From positions 526,001 through 590,000 of the forward strand of contig CAJHZI010000679.1 of NCBI GenBank assembly GCA_905160935.1: 64,000 nt of DNA, given 5' to 3'. The notes under the pieces were generated by a model that saw only the letters and a list, made by a program, of their open reading frames with translations, did not search any database and had not been told where the DNA came from. Positions 13,886 through 64,000 of the stretch are shown one piece after another. Source of the DNA: Enchytraeus crypticus. Taxonomy: Eukaryota > Annelida > Clitellata > Enchytraeida > Enchytraeidae. Each line of letters opens with the position of its first letter. The stretch's first letter is position 1. The position numbers and the translations under genes were made by a program.

Positions 13886-14199
13886 ATTCTTTATAAGATT
13901 TGACAAATAAAAATTAATTTGGCAGTGCAGCTTAAGAGATACCTACTAACATTTAAGGACTCGCTAGTTTATGTGCAGGCGACAATATGAAGTAATATAA
14001 ACTATCACATAATTGTTTCATTTATCAATTAAATAACTACAGATTAAATGATTGACTTCATTCACGTCCTCAGTTCTTCTTATATTCATTATAGTCTAGT
14101 CATTACATCATTGAATTATCTATACATAATTAAATCCTCTTTGATTCTTTGCATCATTTAATCCACGGTAAATTACTGCATTCTCACTACAGCATTTCA

Positions 14200-14395
14200 C
14201 CCTCGGCGACTAGCTAGATAGAGCAATGCTCTCACTAGGGACCGATTGAATGGTATTGGGATTGTTTTAATTTTGCATCATTGATTATGTTGTAATCTTG
14301 CACTTTTATTTCTCTTTTTGTACACTTTGTATGTATGTGACTTCACACTGATGTTTGTTGTCGAAATAAACATATGTCTCTCTCTCTCCCTCATT
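14200..14395 (+). mobile_element. Retroposon with (TC)n tail
   Basis: GACTAGCTAGATAGAGCAAT, GGGATTGTTTTAATTTTGCA, GTACACTTTGTATGTATGTG, GTCGAAATAAACATATG then TCTCTCTC. Same family as 30925-31100. Confidence 0.6.
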
Positions 14396-14399
14396 GCAT

Positions 14400-14585
14400 C
14401 ATTTTGTCTTAACTGCATCATTGCTTAACAATGCATCACTCCATCTTCACTGCATCAGTGCATCTTCACTTCATCATCGCATCTTCACTTCATCATCGCA
14501 TCTTCACTACATCATTGCATCTTCACTACATCATTGCATCCTCACTGCGTCATTGCATCCTTAAAGCATCAAGGAATCTCTACTG
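14400..14585. repeat. 19-bp minisatellite
   Basis: Units of CATCTTCACTTCATCATCG with variants; opens an artefactual reading frame. Confidence 0.85.
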
Positions 14586-14649
14586 CATCCTCGCATTATT
14601 TAGGTTCGCTGCTATGCTAGTAGAATTTTTGAATTTAAAGAATTGAAGT

Positions 14650-15640
14650 CGCACATTAACTAAAGCTTAACTTCCTAATGAATCCTAAATACCACTAATT
14701 TTTCAATATCTATAACTTTCTATACAATAATAAAGTAGAATGATAAAAACATAATATAGACTGTATACTACAACACTCGCACAGAATGCAACTATAAAAG
14801 AATACAACAAATTTAAACATAATTAATTTACACTCAAGTTCTGTACAATTCATCCAGCGATCAGATACCGTCAATGTCAAAAAATCGCTGATATAAAACG
14901 TGGAAAACGATTATGCAAGCATTTGCGCATAAATACTGAAAACACTTAGATATCGCGCACCTCTTTACTTTCATAATTATAATGAAAGTAACGCAGCTTA
15001 TATTTCATTTATGTAGAAAATAAAATATAAATGGCGTTGCCTACATGCTTGATACTTCACATTTTACGCATCGATGAAGTAGCAATTTTAAAAAAATTAG
15101 GTTTCCAAGTTCAGGTAGATTAAGAAGAAGCGCTAGATTAAGTAGTAACTAGTTTTGTTAAAAAGAACTTAAAAACTTATACTTAAGGAACTTATAATTT
15201 AAATCAAACACCCTGTGAGCCCACTAGCCCCCCCCCCCCTCCGCAAATCACTCTGAGGTGCCAAACTTCTGCGAATTTTTTGTGTAGATCTTACACCACA
15301 CTAAGTTAAACTTACTAAATACAATAGACCATCGAGTATAACATCCCATAACAAGAGGTAATATTATAGGAACAGTGCCAATCTAATTTTTACGTTTCTA
15401 GCAATTAACACAGAATTTTTTCTCTCTGCATGGTTATTAATACTACACAAAAAATTCTATTATTTTAGAGGAGAAATAAAAAATGTGACGAAATATATTA
15501 AATGTTTAATCCATACACTAAAGCCAATCTGCGGTCAACCCTCCCCCTTTTCTTTCACTTTTTTGTTGCTAATTACGACCCTGTGCCAGGTTTCTAGGAA
15601 ATCACTAAGAGAAAGTGCTCGATATCTAAGTGTAGCCACA
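14650..15640. other. Intergenic DNA downstream of the SCUBE-like stop
   Basis: AT-rich, with a C run (15227-15238). It must contain the 3' untranslated region of the minus-strand gene; candidate AATAAA-type signals are too common in this composition to choose one. Confidence 0.45.
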
Positions 15641-15647
15641 ACAAGAG

Positions 15648-54320
<38,673 letters not shown>

Positions 54321-54444
54321 TTAATTCTGTTAAATTTATTACAGTCTGAGTAGACATATACACTAAATGAATTCCAGTCATTGAATTAACACACTGAATG
54401 TAAGTCAAGTAAACTTGACTTGAAAGTAAATTACTGGTACATTA

Positions 54445-54685
54445 ATATTTGTGACGGTAGCTCGAGTGTGTTGAGTCGTCTTGAAGAGAAGCCTTGTGCT
54501 TCTGAACCTTTACGTTAAACACACTACAGCCTAGACATTTACTCTTATGGGAGTTGGTTAGTTGCAATAATACCAGTAACTTACTGCTGTATTAATCTTT
54601 GTGACGGTAGCTCGAGTGTGTCGATTCGTCTTGAAGAGAAGCCTTGTGCTTCTGAACCTTGACGTTAAACACACTACAACCTACC
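54445..54685 (+). mobile_element. Two SINE3 copies in direct orientation
   Basis: Copies at about 54445-54532 and 54592-54685, both with ATTAATNTTTGTGACGGTAG and GAACCTTNACGTTAAACACA. The spacer is 60 bp of unrelated sequence. Upstream of exon 1. Confidence 0.75.
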
Positions 54686-54689
54686 TAGC

Positions 54690-56000
54690 TGGAATTTTAC
54701 ATCAATTACTTCTATTAACAAAATCTGATTTTATAAAAAGGAAGGTCCCAGGTACGTATTGCTACTGTCAGTGTTTTAACTCTCCCCATAGGGCAACAAC
54801 TTCATGTACAAATCTAACCTCAAAAGTAAAAATCAATTCATTGCATAAGGCTTAGTGTATTCCTTAGCATAGAAAAGTATGGCTAGAAATCTTTAAAAAT
54901 TTACTAGCCATTTTCGGTTTTTCCTTAGTTTCCCATTACGATATGCGAAGTAAACGCATATCGTAAAAAGTAGCCTTTTTGCAGTAGTCCGGCGGCAGCA
55001 ATATTAATAAAATTTGTGCATCATTTGTCTTAGAACAATATGTTCTCTTTCACATACAGTGTTGGCATAACCACAATGTTGCTAAGTCACATTCAGTGTG
55101 ACAAGATTGTAACACTACAATACCGCTGCGATATAATATAAAAGACCTATATATATCTCTTATATAAAACAGTATATCACTACACAAACTATTAACATTT
55201 AAATAATTAGATAAAGATCACAGATCCATTAAATTAGATGCATTTTGTTTCTCGAAACTGAAAGTACAACAATCATAGAAAATTACATTAGCACTAGCCG
55301 TTGAGGCAAATAATGGAGGGTCAGTGAGATAGGCAATGGATTTCTGTATAAGATAAACGTTCTATCACCAAGAAGAGGGCTTGAGTAAATTCCCTTGAGC
55401 GTCTTTCACTTCTAATCCCTAGGGTGTAGGATCGGTTCTCGATACAAGCCAATTGGAAGTAAGAGAATGTCTTAGCGTGACACGCTATGTGGATGTGTTT
55501 CTTCAGAGTAATTTAAATCTTTAGTTCATCTCAGCCTATTCTTAGCTTCATTCACGAGCTTGAATAGTTGTGAGCCTTACTGCAATATAAGTCATACATC
55601 GATTACTTTAGAGGAAAGACTAATATATCGATACGCAAATAATACTATAGCGCTAAATTATTTGATCTCAGTCTTAAGCTATACTACTTAATTTGTAATT
55701 TTGTTCTATTTACGATATAACATTTATTGACATTTAATACCTTGTTATTGAGACGTTTTAATTCCTATATAGACTTGATTTGTGTTACTTTCCGATAAGT
55801 TTTAGTAGGTTTGCTACCATAGAGTAAAGACTGCAGAAGTCTATATTGTTCCGTTAACTTTTGGTCTCTAAAATTTTCAGTGTACAATGTAGTCATATAG
55901 AGTTACTCTGTTGGTGGCTATTTACTCAAACTGATGTTTTCTGCTTTTGACTGACTATTAGGTAGATACTAATTGCATAATAATTGAGAATATGAAACGA
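54690..56000. other. AT-rich DNA upstream of exon 1
   Basis: No coding signal or repeat family recognised. If the ATG at 54320 is the true start, the promoter of the SCUBE-like gene would lie here; no clear TATA or initiator motif can be chosen. Confidence 0.4.
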
Positions 56001-56004
56001 AATT

Positions 56005-56034
56005 GAGAGAGAGGCGAGAGAGATTCCTTTCTCA

Positions 56035-56078
<44 letters not shown>

Positions 56079-56232
56079 CTCTTAGTAATAATAATAATAA
56101 TAATAAAGGATTAACGTCCGTTTTCTCATACAAGGATGATATCAGGGACGTCAGAGGGAAAGAGAGAGAGAGAGAGAGTATCTCTCTCTCCTTCTCTAAG
56201 AGAGAGGGAAAAATAGAGAGACTCTCTCTGTT

Positions 56233-56264
<32 letters not shown>

Positions 56265-56292
56265 AGAGAGAGAGAGAGAGAGAGAAACAGAG
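56005..56292. repeat. (TC)n and (GA)n tract
   Basis: Alternating TC and GA arrays around a LINE tail. The opposed arrays could pair (56158-56292). Confidence 0.9.
56085..56152 (-). mobile_element. LINE 3'-end fragment with (TAA)n inside a TC/GA tract
   Basis: (TAA)n, then GGATTAACGTCCGTTTTCTC and CAAGGATGATATCAGGGACG. Same LINE tail; flanked on both sides by (TC)n and (GA)n arrays. Confidence 0.7.
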
Positions 56293-56664
56293 AAAGAGAA
56301 TTCGGACTTTCAAAGACAATCTCTCCGCAGATAACGTTATCAGAAAGAGAGAAGTAATTGAAGCAACATTTATTGTCTGGTTGACAAGATGGATGGGAAA
56401 TGGAAGAAAGGTCTGGACCTAGCGACTCCTGGGATTTGAGACTGGAAAGATCTCTGATAAGGACGTCTGATTAGCAGGCAAGGGATAGGGTGGTAGGAAC
56501 ATGGAATACGGGTATGAAGAAACGGAGAACGGGGGCTGGGAAGGAATTTCAGTTGATTGTGATGTGTATTTCAGTTGATTTTCATTATACATGTCATTAA
56601 TATAGTTATAGACGGTGGTCAGCTAGATAAGATGGGTATCATCTTCCCTGACGGCCGTTGTTCT

Positions 56665-56795
56665 AGTATTTACAGACTGTTTGATACCCTGTGTTTTTGA
56701 GAATTTTGTATTTTATTTCTCGTAAATGTTTATTAATATTTGTGTTTGCCAGTTATTTGGTGTTGCTGCTAAAAATAAACACACATATCTCTCTG
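56665..56795 (+). mobile_element. Retroposon with short TC tail
   Basis: TTTACAGACTGTTTGATACC, TTTATTTCTCGTAAATGTTT, AAAATAAACACACATATCTC. Sister of 34465-34780. Confidence 0.6.
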
Positions 56796-57644
56796 GGGAG
56801 ATTTTGCCGAGAAGTGTGTTGAGCCTACTCGACAGCAATAAGACATTCTAATATTTATAGCTTGGAAGTTTGACTTAATCTGGCTTCTGAGGTTGTTTAC
56901 CTTAGATTTAATGTTATCTTGCTCAAGCACCTCTTAGGACACGTGAAGTTTACGGTTGATCTATTTTTCAGTGACCCGGACTCAACACTAGCAGATAAGT
57001 GATTATAGACAGGTATATATTGTTGCGGTCTCTCAATGTAACATTGTAGTCGTAACTCAAGACTCAATCCATCACAAGTAGGTGAGGTTGAGTGATCACC
57101 TTTGACACGTAACGTAACACCCAATGTTCCACCAGTGCCTGCTCGTGCCTGCCAACGTGAAAAGATACCTGAAGGTCAGACAGGGCTGCCTGGCTCTATA
57201 TCACATCTCCATACTGCTCATTCACACTTTTTTGCCAAAATGAACGGTTTTAAAATAAAATTAAAGTGGTTTACGATATTAACTTTTACAAGAATATCAG
57301 AGGTTTGTTAAATTGTGTCGAATAATTTTTAAGTAAACTGGCGAAGCTGAACTTTCCGCGAGTCTCTACTGATGACATCTCAAATGCTCTGTCTTCATCA
57401 AACCCTAACCGCTGGCTGCAATGCACCGTGCTATATAATGACAATGAGTGAGAAAACACAACTGCAAAAGCAGCAGACAAAAACATCTAAACTCTTTAAG
57501 TAGCCTACTTGTAGCATGACAGGCTAGCATACAAACAAAGTAGAAAATGTAATCCAGTCTGTGCTGTACCGGAAACTCTAGTTCACTATGAACAATCGGC
57601 TATTGCATTTAATTAAATTCTCCATTCAGCAATTAATCAAAAGA

Positions 57645-57732
57645 AGCAAAGTTAATGTTAACGTTAGTTTCCTCGAAAGCGATGTCAGTAACGGGAGAGC
57701 ACAGGATTTGAACCTCGCACATACAGATCCAA
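57645..57732 (-). mobile_element. SINE1 fragment
   Basis: Reverse orientation: TTAACGTTAGTTTCCTCGAA, AGCGATGTCAGTAACGGGAG, AGGATTTGAACCTCGCACAT. Confidence 0.8.
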
Positions 57733-58041
57733 TCGGCCTTAAATTGTTCCATTGAAAGTATTTAAGGCACTTACATTCTGAACATCCCTATAAAACAACA
57801 AATACTAAGGTTCGCCTCCAAACAGTCAAACCTATCATACCAACGTGTGCCGCGATAAAGCTCACGTGAGTTATTAACGCGTAGTTAATACCTTTTTGTT
57901 ATGCTTTAGAGTCAGATATACGATACCGACTCGAAATCCACATACGTTGCTCTACAACAGTGTTAGGAAGTAACAGCTACTCCACGTGCCTGACTGATGG
58001 TTTATCCATAGAGGTCAGGTGTTCTACCTCTGGTACCTCAC

Positions 58042-58120
58042 CGAACATGGCACCCCTGCAGCGATTGACAGAGATCAGGTACTGCAGACGTTCGTAAATT
58101 ATCATGTACTTAGAGGAAGT
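58042..58120 (-). CDS. Candidate upstream exon (possibly of the SCUBE-like gene)
   Basis: A 79-nt open segment between a pyrimidine-rich acceptor (CATGCCTCAAG) and a GTGAGG donor, phase 0 to 1. Encodes TSSKYMIIYERLQYLISVNR followed by C-R-G-A-M-F. Joined to the alternative exon 1 acceptor at 54280 it reads RCRGAMF-VFLLHWGLCARSEG, a plausible continuous helix with spaced cysteines. No matching upstream phase-0 donor was found. This rests on splice-site and phase reading only. Confidence 0.4.
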
Positions 58121-58264
58121 CTTGAGGCATGTCAAAAAGGAGGCGTTACAAGATTCGTAAAAAGATGATGAATAACCAAGTTACGTGGAGGAATGATGGT
58201 GTTGAAATGTGATCAACACAATTCCAGATTATAGCGCAGAAGTATATATACTGTGTCTATATAC

Positions 58265-58303
<39 letters not shown>

Positions 58304-58306
<3 letters not shown>

Positions 58307-59134
58307 TGTGTTTTTATAACTGATACCCCAAATTGTTTTAACAATGAAGTTGTAAGAAGTTGACAGATGCTCTTGAAATTTACAGAACTTGACCAGTCGC
58401 CAATTCCACAAAACATAGATAAATTTCGTTTGAATATCTTTAATAACGTGAAAGTTATAGTTTTGCGAATAGGAGTGGGGTCAGTTTAGAAATTTCAAGT
58501 ACAAGATTACGGGCGTGTTACATGCAGCGTAAAATTATCTCTATAAAAATAATAGTGAACACGTCACAAAATTTCAGCTAATATGCTACTTTGAAGAGCA
58601 ATCACTTCTTTGCAAAATAACGTAAAATACGTGCTGATATGTTCTTAATTGACAAAGTTATTGAACTTTTAATGCACGCATTGCATGTCTGGCTACAACT
58701 GCTATCACTGCAGCCACTGCAGCGGTGTCCTCTTCTTCGTTTATTCTCTTCATACAATGAATGCATAAAAAATTCGATAACTTTGTCAACTAAGAACATA
58801 TCAACACGTATTTTACGTCGTTTTGAAAATAAATGATTGCTCCTAAAAATAGCATTAGCAGAAATTTTATATTGCGTGTTAGCTAGTATTTTTATAGAAA
58901 TAATCTAAGCTAAATGTAACACGCCCGTAATCCTGTACTGGAAATTTATTTTCTGACCCCACTCATATTCGCGAAACTATAACTTTCACGTTTTTAAAGA
59001 TATTCAAACGAAATTTCTCTATGTTTTGTAGAATTGGCAGCTGGTCAAGTACTGTAAATTTCAAGAACATCGGTCAACTTCTTACGACTTTATTGTTAAA
59101 ACAATTTGGGGTATCAGTTATAAAAAACACAGAG
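58304..59134. mobile_element. Foldback (hairpin) element copy 2 in a TA repeat
   Basis: Same family as 1755-2597: starts CACTGTGTTTTTATAACTGA, ends TATAAAAAACACAGAG, with arms of about 370 bp in inverted orientation and a different centre (58680-58750). Flanked by (TA)n. The direct repeat TATACTGTGTCTATATACCT lies on both sides (58247-58266, 59217-59236). Confidence 0.85.
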
Positions 59135-59829
59135 TATATATATATATATATATCTATATATATATATATATATTATATGATATCTTATATAATATATAAT
59201 ATATATATATATATATATACTGTGTCTATATACCTATATATATCTTGTATTAAGCACTTGTAATCAAGTTAATGTAAACTAGTTACTGGTAACTGCTTAA
59301 CTATTGCCCGTAATGAGCTCTTCATAAAAATGTATTTGTGATTGGATAATTTAGTGGGATACGTTGACAACATAGCAGTAAGTATTCAGCTTCATAATAT
59401 TTCTATTGAGTGCAAGAGAAAGAAGCCATCTGGCGATATGTTTCATGTCTCTCAGAGCATTATATTTTAAAGAAAACTGATGTACATAAAACACCATTTA
59501 CTTCTCGTCAATGTTGATATATCAGCTCAATTTCACAATTGTGATTATTATTAATCACTGACTACTAATTTTCATTTCTTTGCATGTTTTCGCATCTGTT
59601 TCCAGGCCTGTTTTCCTTAGCTTCTAGTTAAGGTTTTCGTTATTGCCTTCTTCCTCTTCATGGTTATTTGTAATCGTTGCGTTTGATAGCTCGGTGATGG
59701 CAGCCGGTGTGGATATAAGAATAACCTTCCTTGGGATTTTAAAATTCAAAGCAGTTATGCACCATATTACATTGAATACACAGGTTCTTGTCGTATGTCA
59801 TCATCATCATCATCGTCTAGTTAACTAAC

Positions 59830-59922
59830 TTTTATGATAGTTTTCAAGAGTGTGTCGGGTAGTTTTGAAGAGAAGCCTTGTGCTTCCGAAGTTCCGAACC
59901 TTTACATTTAGCACACAACACC
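59830..59922 (+). mobile_element. SINE3 copy
   Basis: TTTTGAAGAGAAGCCTTGTG, CTTCCGAAGTTCCGAACCTT, then TACATTTAGCACACAAC. Diverged. Confidence 0.65.
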
Positions 59923-60086
59923 TCTTACTTAAATATGGTGATTTATACATTACAATGCTAATAGTCAAATAGTAATTTAAAAATAGTAATGACTCTAATA
60001 ATATATAAGTTAGTTGCCTTTATCGAATACCTACAGACCGTTAACTATTTTTCTTTCATTATTTATTCGACAAAACTACACTAGAG

Positions 60087-60092
60087 AAAAAA
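60087..60092 (-). terminator. RNA polymerase III terminator of tRNA-Arg
   Basis: TTTTTT on the minus strand, directly after the tRNA-Arg gene. Confidence 0.85.
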
Positions 60093-60094
60093 TA

Positions 60095-60167
60095 CACCTC
60101 AGATGGGACTCGAACCCACAATCCCCGGCTTAGGAGGCCGATGCCTTATCCATTAGGCCACTGAGGC
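60095..60167 (-). tRNA. tRNA-Arg (anticodon CCT)
   Basis: 73 nt. The acceptor stem GCCTCAG pairs with CTGAGGT, including a terminal G-U pair. The D arm is GCCT...AGGC, the anticodon loop CTCCTAA (anticodon CCT) sits on a 5-bp stem with one wobble pair, and the T arm has GTTCGAGTC with the B box GGTTCGAGTCC. It closely resembles known animal tRNA-Arg(CCT) sequences. A run of six T on the minus strand (60087-60092) three bases past the end is a Pol III terminator. CCA is not encoded, as expected in eukaryotes. It appears intact, unlike the tRNA-derived SINEs nearby. Confidence 0.95.
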
Positions 60168-60399
60168 TACTGGTGTCAGCACGATTATTGTACAATGTTA
60201 GAACGAGCAAGCTCAACCACGCCCATACTCGACACGAGTCGTAGAGCTATAAGCCTAGAAATAAAAGTCAGGTGATAGGCCTTTTTGAACTCTTGAGAAA
60301 TAGAAAAATTAAGATAAACGGACAGACAGACACATAAATAGACTGACAGCACACAGACAGACCGATAGACAGAGTTAGAGGCTAATAAGCTGAAGCATA

Positions 60400-60747
60400 C
60401 AAACAAATAAACATGCAAAGAGTCAGACATATATAGACAATAGAACATATAGGCAGACAGACAAATGTAGACAATGAGACGTATAGACAGACAGACATAT
60501 ATAGACAATAGAACGTATAGACAGACAGATATATGTAGACAATGAGACGTATAGACAGACGGACATATATAGACAATGAGACGTATAGACAGACAGACAT
60601 ATATAGACAATAGAACGTATAGACAGACAGATATATGTAGACAATGAGATGTATAGACAGACGGACATATATAGACAATGAGACGTATAGACAGGCAGAT
60701 ATATGTAGACAATAGAACGTCTAGACAGACAGATATATATATATACA

Positions 60748-60806
<59 letters not shown>

Positions 60807-60930
60807 GAATGTATAGACAGACAGACATATATATGCCTATAGACAATGGGACGTATAGACATACATATACAGCCACTGAGACGTATAGACAGACATATAT
60901 AGGCCTATAGACAATGAGACGTACAAACAG
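60400..60930. repeat. About 32-bp minisatellite with (TA)n inside
   Basis: Units of GACAGACAGACATATATAGA CAATGAGACGTATA with two alternating variants, interrupted by a TA run at 60735-60802. Opens long minus-strand frames that are not genes. Confidence 0.9.
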
Positions 60931-61234
60931 CTAGCACAATGATAAAGAAACGTCTGCATCCTATCAATCAACTGAATTCAGAGAGGATTCGTCTGATTCA
61001 AGCGTATCGAATGGTCTATCATAAACACATCGAGATCATGCTATATTTCGCTGTACACGAGATCCGAATCTGTCCCTCAGTACAGCTGTACAGCGAACAA
61101 CTGAACATGTAGCATACAACTAACTGTAGACTGTACATGTAGCGTACAACTGTACATGTTCAGCTCTACAGACTGTATATGTCGTGTACTACTGAACACT
61201 ACGTGTACAGCTCTAGATGGTAGGCCTACATGGA

Positions 61235-61455
61235 GACAAAGAGCTAGATAGGACAAAGAGCTAGATAGGACAAAGAGCTAGATAGGACAAAGAGCTAGAT
61301 AGACAAGACAAGGAGTTAGGTAGGACAATTAGTTAGATAGGACCAGGATCTAGATAAAACAAGGAGCTTGATAGGACAAGGAAATAGATTCGACAAGGGC
61401 TAGATAGGACAAGGATCTAGTTATGACAAGGGCTAGATAGGACAAGGAGTTACAT
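61235..61455. repeat. 17-bp minisatellite
   Basis: About 12 units of AGGACAAAGAGCTAGAT, drifting to AGGACAAGGATCTAG. Confidence 0.9.
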
Positions 61456-62094
61456 AAGATATATCATAAGATCGAAATTTTTAACTTGACGCTGTGACTA
61501 TTATCTAAATTATTTACAAACCCTAACCGTTAGCTTTATTATCAAATAAATCTGCAAGAAGCCTGCAATTTAAAATATGCATGAGCACACGAGTAAATCA
61601 GTCATCAGCATTCCACCCAGGTTCAACAAGGATGCGACTCCGTGAATGATTGCTTTTAGACCCAATCAAATGAATCAACTATTTCCGGTGGCAACAAGCC
61701 GCCATATTGTTTTAGGTTAACTTTCACTCGAGCGTGGAGAAGTTCATTTGTTAATATTATTTATAGCAATATGTTTATAATATTCATAATAATGGCTTAG
61801 AATATTTATAATAATAGGTTTATACTATAATCATGTAATAATTGGTTCGTAGTAATTGGTTTTTACATACGTATATCATAACTAATTTGTAATAAATTAC
61901 ATTAAAATTGTTTTACTACTTTCAACTCCAGTTGTTAGAATATTTCATTCTAGTTTGCTACTTTGTTTAATTTAATGCCAAACCTGGAAAACCTCTGTTT
62001 CTCACCAGTGTTGATCACTGCTAAAAGTCAGGCTTTTTATGGACTTGCTTGAGGAAGCTGAGGAAGGCAGCGATAAACCACCTCTGAACACATA

Positions 62095-62272
62095 TTCTCC
62101 CAAGCTATAGGCTACATTAGGTGACGACAAGGCATACCCTTTGTGAAGGGATTAATTTGTTTATCTAAGGAGTGCTCTTTATAGAGCGTAAAATCAGCAA
62201 GTTAGTGGAAATATGTGCCTTGGACTTGTCAAAACACTATAGAGACAGAGAAATAGAGAGAGAGAGAAAGAG

Positions 62273-62303
<31 letters not shown>

Positions 62304-62330
62304 AGGAGAGAGAGAAGGAGAGAGAGAGAT
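62095..62330 (+). mobile_element. Retroposon with (GA)n tail
   Basis: CCCAAGCTATAGGCTACATT, GTGAAGGGATTAATTTGTTT, AGGAGTGCTCTTTATAGAGC, GGAAATATGTGCCTTGGACT then (GA)n. Related copies: 35340-35660 and 41320-41420, with a 3' piece at about 575-680. Confidence 0.6.
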
Positions 62331-62977
62331 TTGAAGATAAACACCATAAAATGTATTATGAAAATCTCAAAAGGAGCGAATAAACTATGGCGCCACTAAG
62401 GCAATAACCCGGTACAGACAACAACAACAACAACAGTCTATGGATGTGGAGGACATTTACGAGGAATGGAACAAGACAAACAATTCCACAAGAGCTCTTC
62501 GTTGAATCACACATAATATAAAACACTACAACACATCCTCGAAGCATTTACGGAATATTAGAAGAGTGTTATGATGTGGGAAGTCTCATTCAATATTGAC
62601 TCTTCCTTGAGGACAGTTCTTGTGGTACAGAGGAAGAGTTCCTAGACCAGAAAAGTATCAGCAAAACTTGGAATTTATAATTCATCATCATCATTTTCCC
62701 TTGAATCCCAATTTAACTAGGCTCGGGAAACGGTTAGACTGACACAATTCCAGACTTTTTTGGGGACTTGCGATTTATAATTACAAATAATAATATTATA
62801 TAGACTAATAATATTATATAGACTAATAATATTATATAGACTCTTATTGTCACAGGTAGGTCTATATAAAATATAGATAGCACAGTAACACTAATGGTAA
62901 CAGAAACTAAACTAGAAAACTCTGCAACAGAGTGCGGTATGTCATGTGTGTAACCATATGAACAAAATTTGGCTGAA

Positions 62978-63178
62978 TGTCTCAATAGCTAAGTATGTAA
63001 GTGCGTTAGGTAACGGCATGAAGTTTTAAATGACCGTTCCTGAGGTCCTGGGATCAATTCCCGATAGAGCTGATCAGAGAGTAAAATCTCGGACATTCAC
63101 CTTTCAGGCTACACCGGTGCACCTGACGTCTTGAAGAGAAGCCTCTTAGGCTTCTGACCTTAACATTAAACCCACATT
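62978..63178 (+). mobile_element. SINE2-related chimera with SINE3 tail
   Basis: Starts as SINE2 (GTAACGGCATGAAGTTTTAA, GAGAGTAAAATCTCGGACAT) but ends GTCTTGAAGAGAAGCCTCTT, CTGACCTTAACATTAAACCC, which is the tail of SINE3. Either a recombinant family or nested insertion. Confidence 0.65.
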
Positions 63179-63275
63179 TAAAGAAAATTAACAAATAATA
63201 GTTTAAAAACTGCGAGCCTGAAACACTTTCACGCTCTGTTCGCAACTTAGTCTCATCACTGGAGTGAGACTGGAA

Positions 63276-63425
63276 AAATGCAGTACTTATCAAAGTATTT
63301 CTCAAAGTACTTCTCAAAGTACTCACCATCCTGACAGTATAAGTACTCAGTGGCAGCACTTATCAAAGTATTTCTCAAAGTACTTCTCAAAGTACTCACC
63401 ATCCTGACAGTATAAGTACTCAGTG
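63276..63425 (-). repeat. 73-bp tandem duplication of a candidate exon edge
   Basis: AGTACTCACCATCCTGACAG and its surroundings occur twice, 73 bp apart, with a CAAAGTACTTCT-rich spacer. Confidence 0.85.
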
Positions 63426-63462
63426 GTAGTGTTTGTGGTTGTGGAAGTGCAATTCCATGAAA
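63400..63462 (-). CDS. Candidate short exon, duplicated at its 3' edge
   Basis: A 63-nt segment bounded by TTGTCACAG and GTGAGT, phase 1-1, encoding SWNCTSTTTNTTTEYLYCQD. It has N-glycosylation sites (NCT, NTT) and two cysteines. The last 30 bases with the donor are tandemly repeated at 63276-63350. It may be an early exon of the SCUBE-like gene, but its phase does not match the start of the 58042 exon, so at least one exon would be missing; or it belongs to a gene outside the window. Confidence 0.35.
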
Positions 63463-63619
63463 CTGTGACAAGCTTACCTAACAACCTTTCTTATTTTCAA
63501 CAAGAAAAAGATCCTAAACGGTGCCGAATCGGTGCTCAAAAAAAGTTACTATTTTCAACATATTCTCAAACCGAATGAATAACGTAAACTACGACACCTT
63601 ATGACTTCATTATTGGAGA

Positions 63620-63735
63620 GAGATTATTATACATAAGACAAAAAGACATTACACATGAGACATTGTACAAAAAGACATTACACATGAGACATTATACAAA
63701 AAGACATTACACATGAGACATTATACATAAAACAT
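63620..63735. repeat. 29-bp minisatellite
   Basis: Three to four units of AAAAAGACATTACACATGAG ACATTATAC. Confidence 0.9.
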
Positions 63736-64000
63736 GTGTAATAGAGTGAAAATAAGGTGCAATTTGGTAAACTTAGCTGCAGAAGGGTTAAAACTCCATA
63801 TATGTCTTCAACTGTTCATCATACGACAAACTCTGACAGGTTCAAATTCAGGAGAAGAGATGAAAGACTATCTACGACATCTTTGTCCTGTAATTCATTT
63901 CCTTCTATTACAACAGTAATTTCCTGAAACGTGTCATCCATCTATTCTTTCATTCCGCCTGCTTTATAAAGTCTTCATTTCCGTCATTAAAATCTCTCCC

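Noticed and set aside
57102-57311. Plus-strand open frame with PPVPARACQREKIPEGQTGL
   Set aside because: No domain, no splice partner, and ends in AT-rich DNA.
60185-60862. Minus-strand 225-residue frame rich in Cys, Leu, Ser and Tyr
   Set aside because: Made by the 32-bp GACAGACA/TATAGA minisatellite.

Overview
The window is animal nuclear DNA, AT-rich, intron-rich and crowded with repeats. It has GT-AG introns, a SCUBE-type extracellular protein gene, a CR1/L2-like LINE, several tRNA-derived SINE families, a hAT-like element and many micro- and minisatellites. SCUBE genes and this repeat profile suggest a non-insect invertebrate, probably marine. The species cannot be named from the sequence alone.

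The main gene lies on the minus strand, from about 54320 (possibly starting further right) to the stop at 15648. I assembled 22 exons by hand from splice sites, codon phase and domain content. They give about 1149 codons in frame. The order is: an N-terminal domain of about 230 residues that I do not recognise (53987-54320, 47858-47970, 46202-46454); EGF1 (37426-37548); EGF3 to EGF9 (34989 down to 30257); a SCUBE-type cysteine-containing spacer (28830 down to 24137); three GCC2/GCC3 cysteine-rich modules (23663 down to 19954); a CUB domain split over two exons (18978 down to 17608); and the conserved C-terminal tail (16707 down to 15648). An exon matching SCUBE EGF2 is present at about 35950-36085 but has frameshifts and a stop. 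All EGF exons are phase 1-1, so skipping it keeps the frame. Two further candidate 5' exons lie at 58042-58120 and 63400-63462.

On the plus strand, 5728-11048 holds a complete three-exon gene for a secreted 222-residue protein. It has a signal peptide, a four-cysteine block, dibasic sites and a G-R-R amidation-type site, so it looks like a peptide-hormone precursor. AATAAA follows 35 bases after the stop. A tRNA-Arg(CCT) gene with a Pol III terminator lies at 60095-60167, minus strand.

The rest is mobile and repetitive DNA. There are about eleven copies of one tRNA-derived SINE (SINE1), five of a second (SINE2), several smaller families, a frameshifted LINE in intron 17 with truncated relatives elsewhere, two long foldback elements each set in TA repeats, and a 4.2-kb hAT-like element with near-perfect 8-bp target duplications. 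Several retroposons share a 3' tail around GACGTTAA. The exon edges of the SCUBE gene are repeatedly duplicated into the adjoining intron beside microsatellites, and mobile elements sit within a few tens of bases of at least three splice sites.
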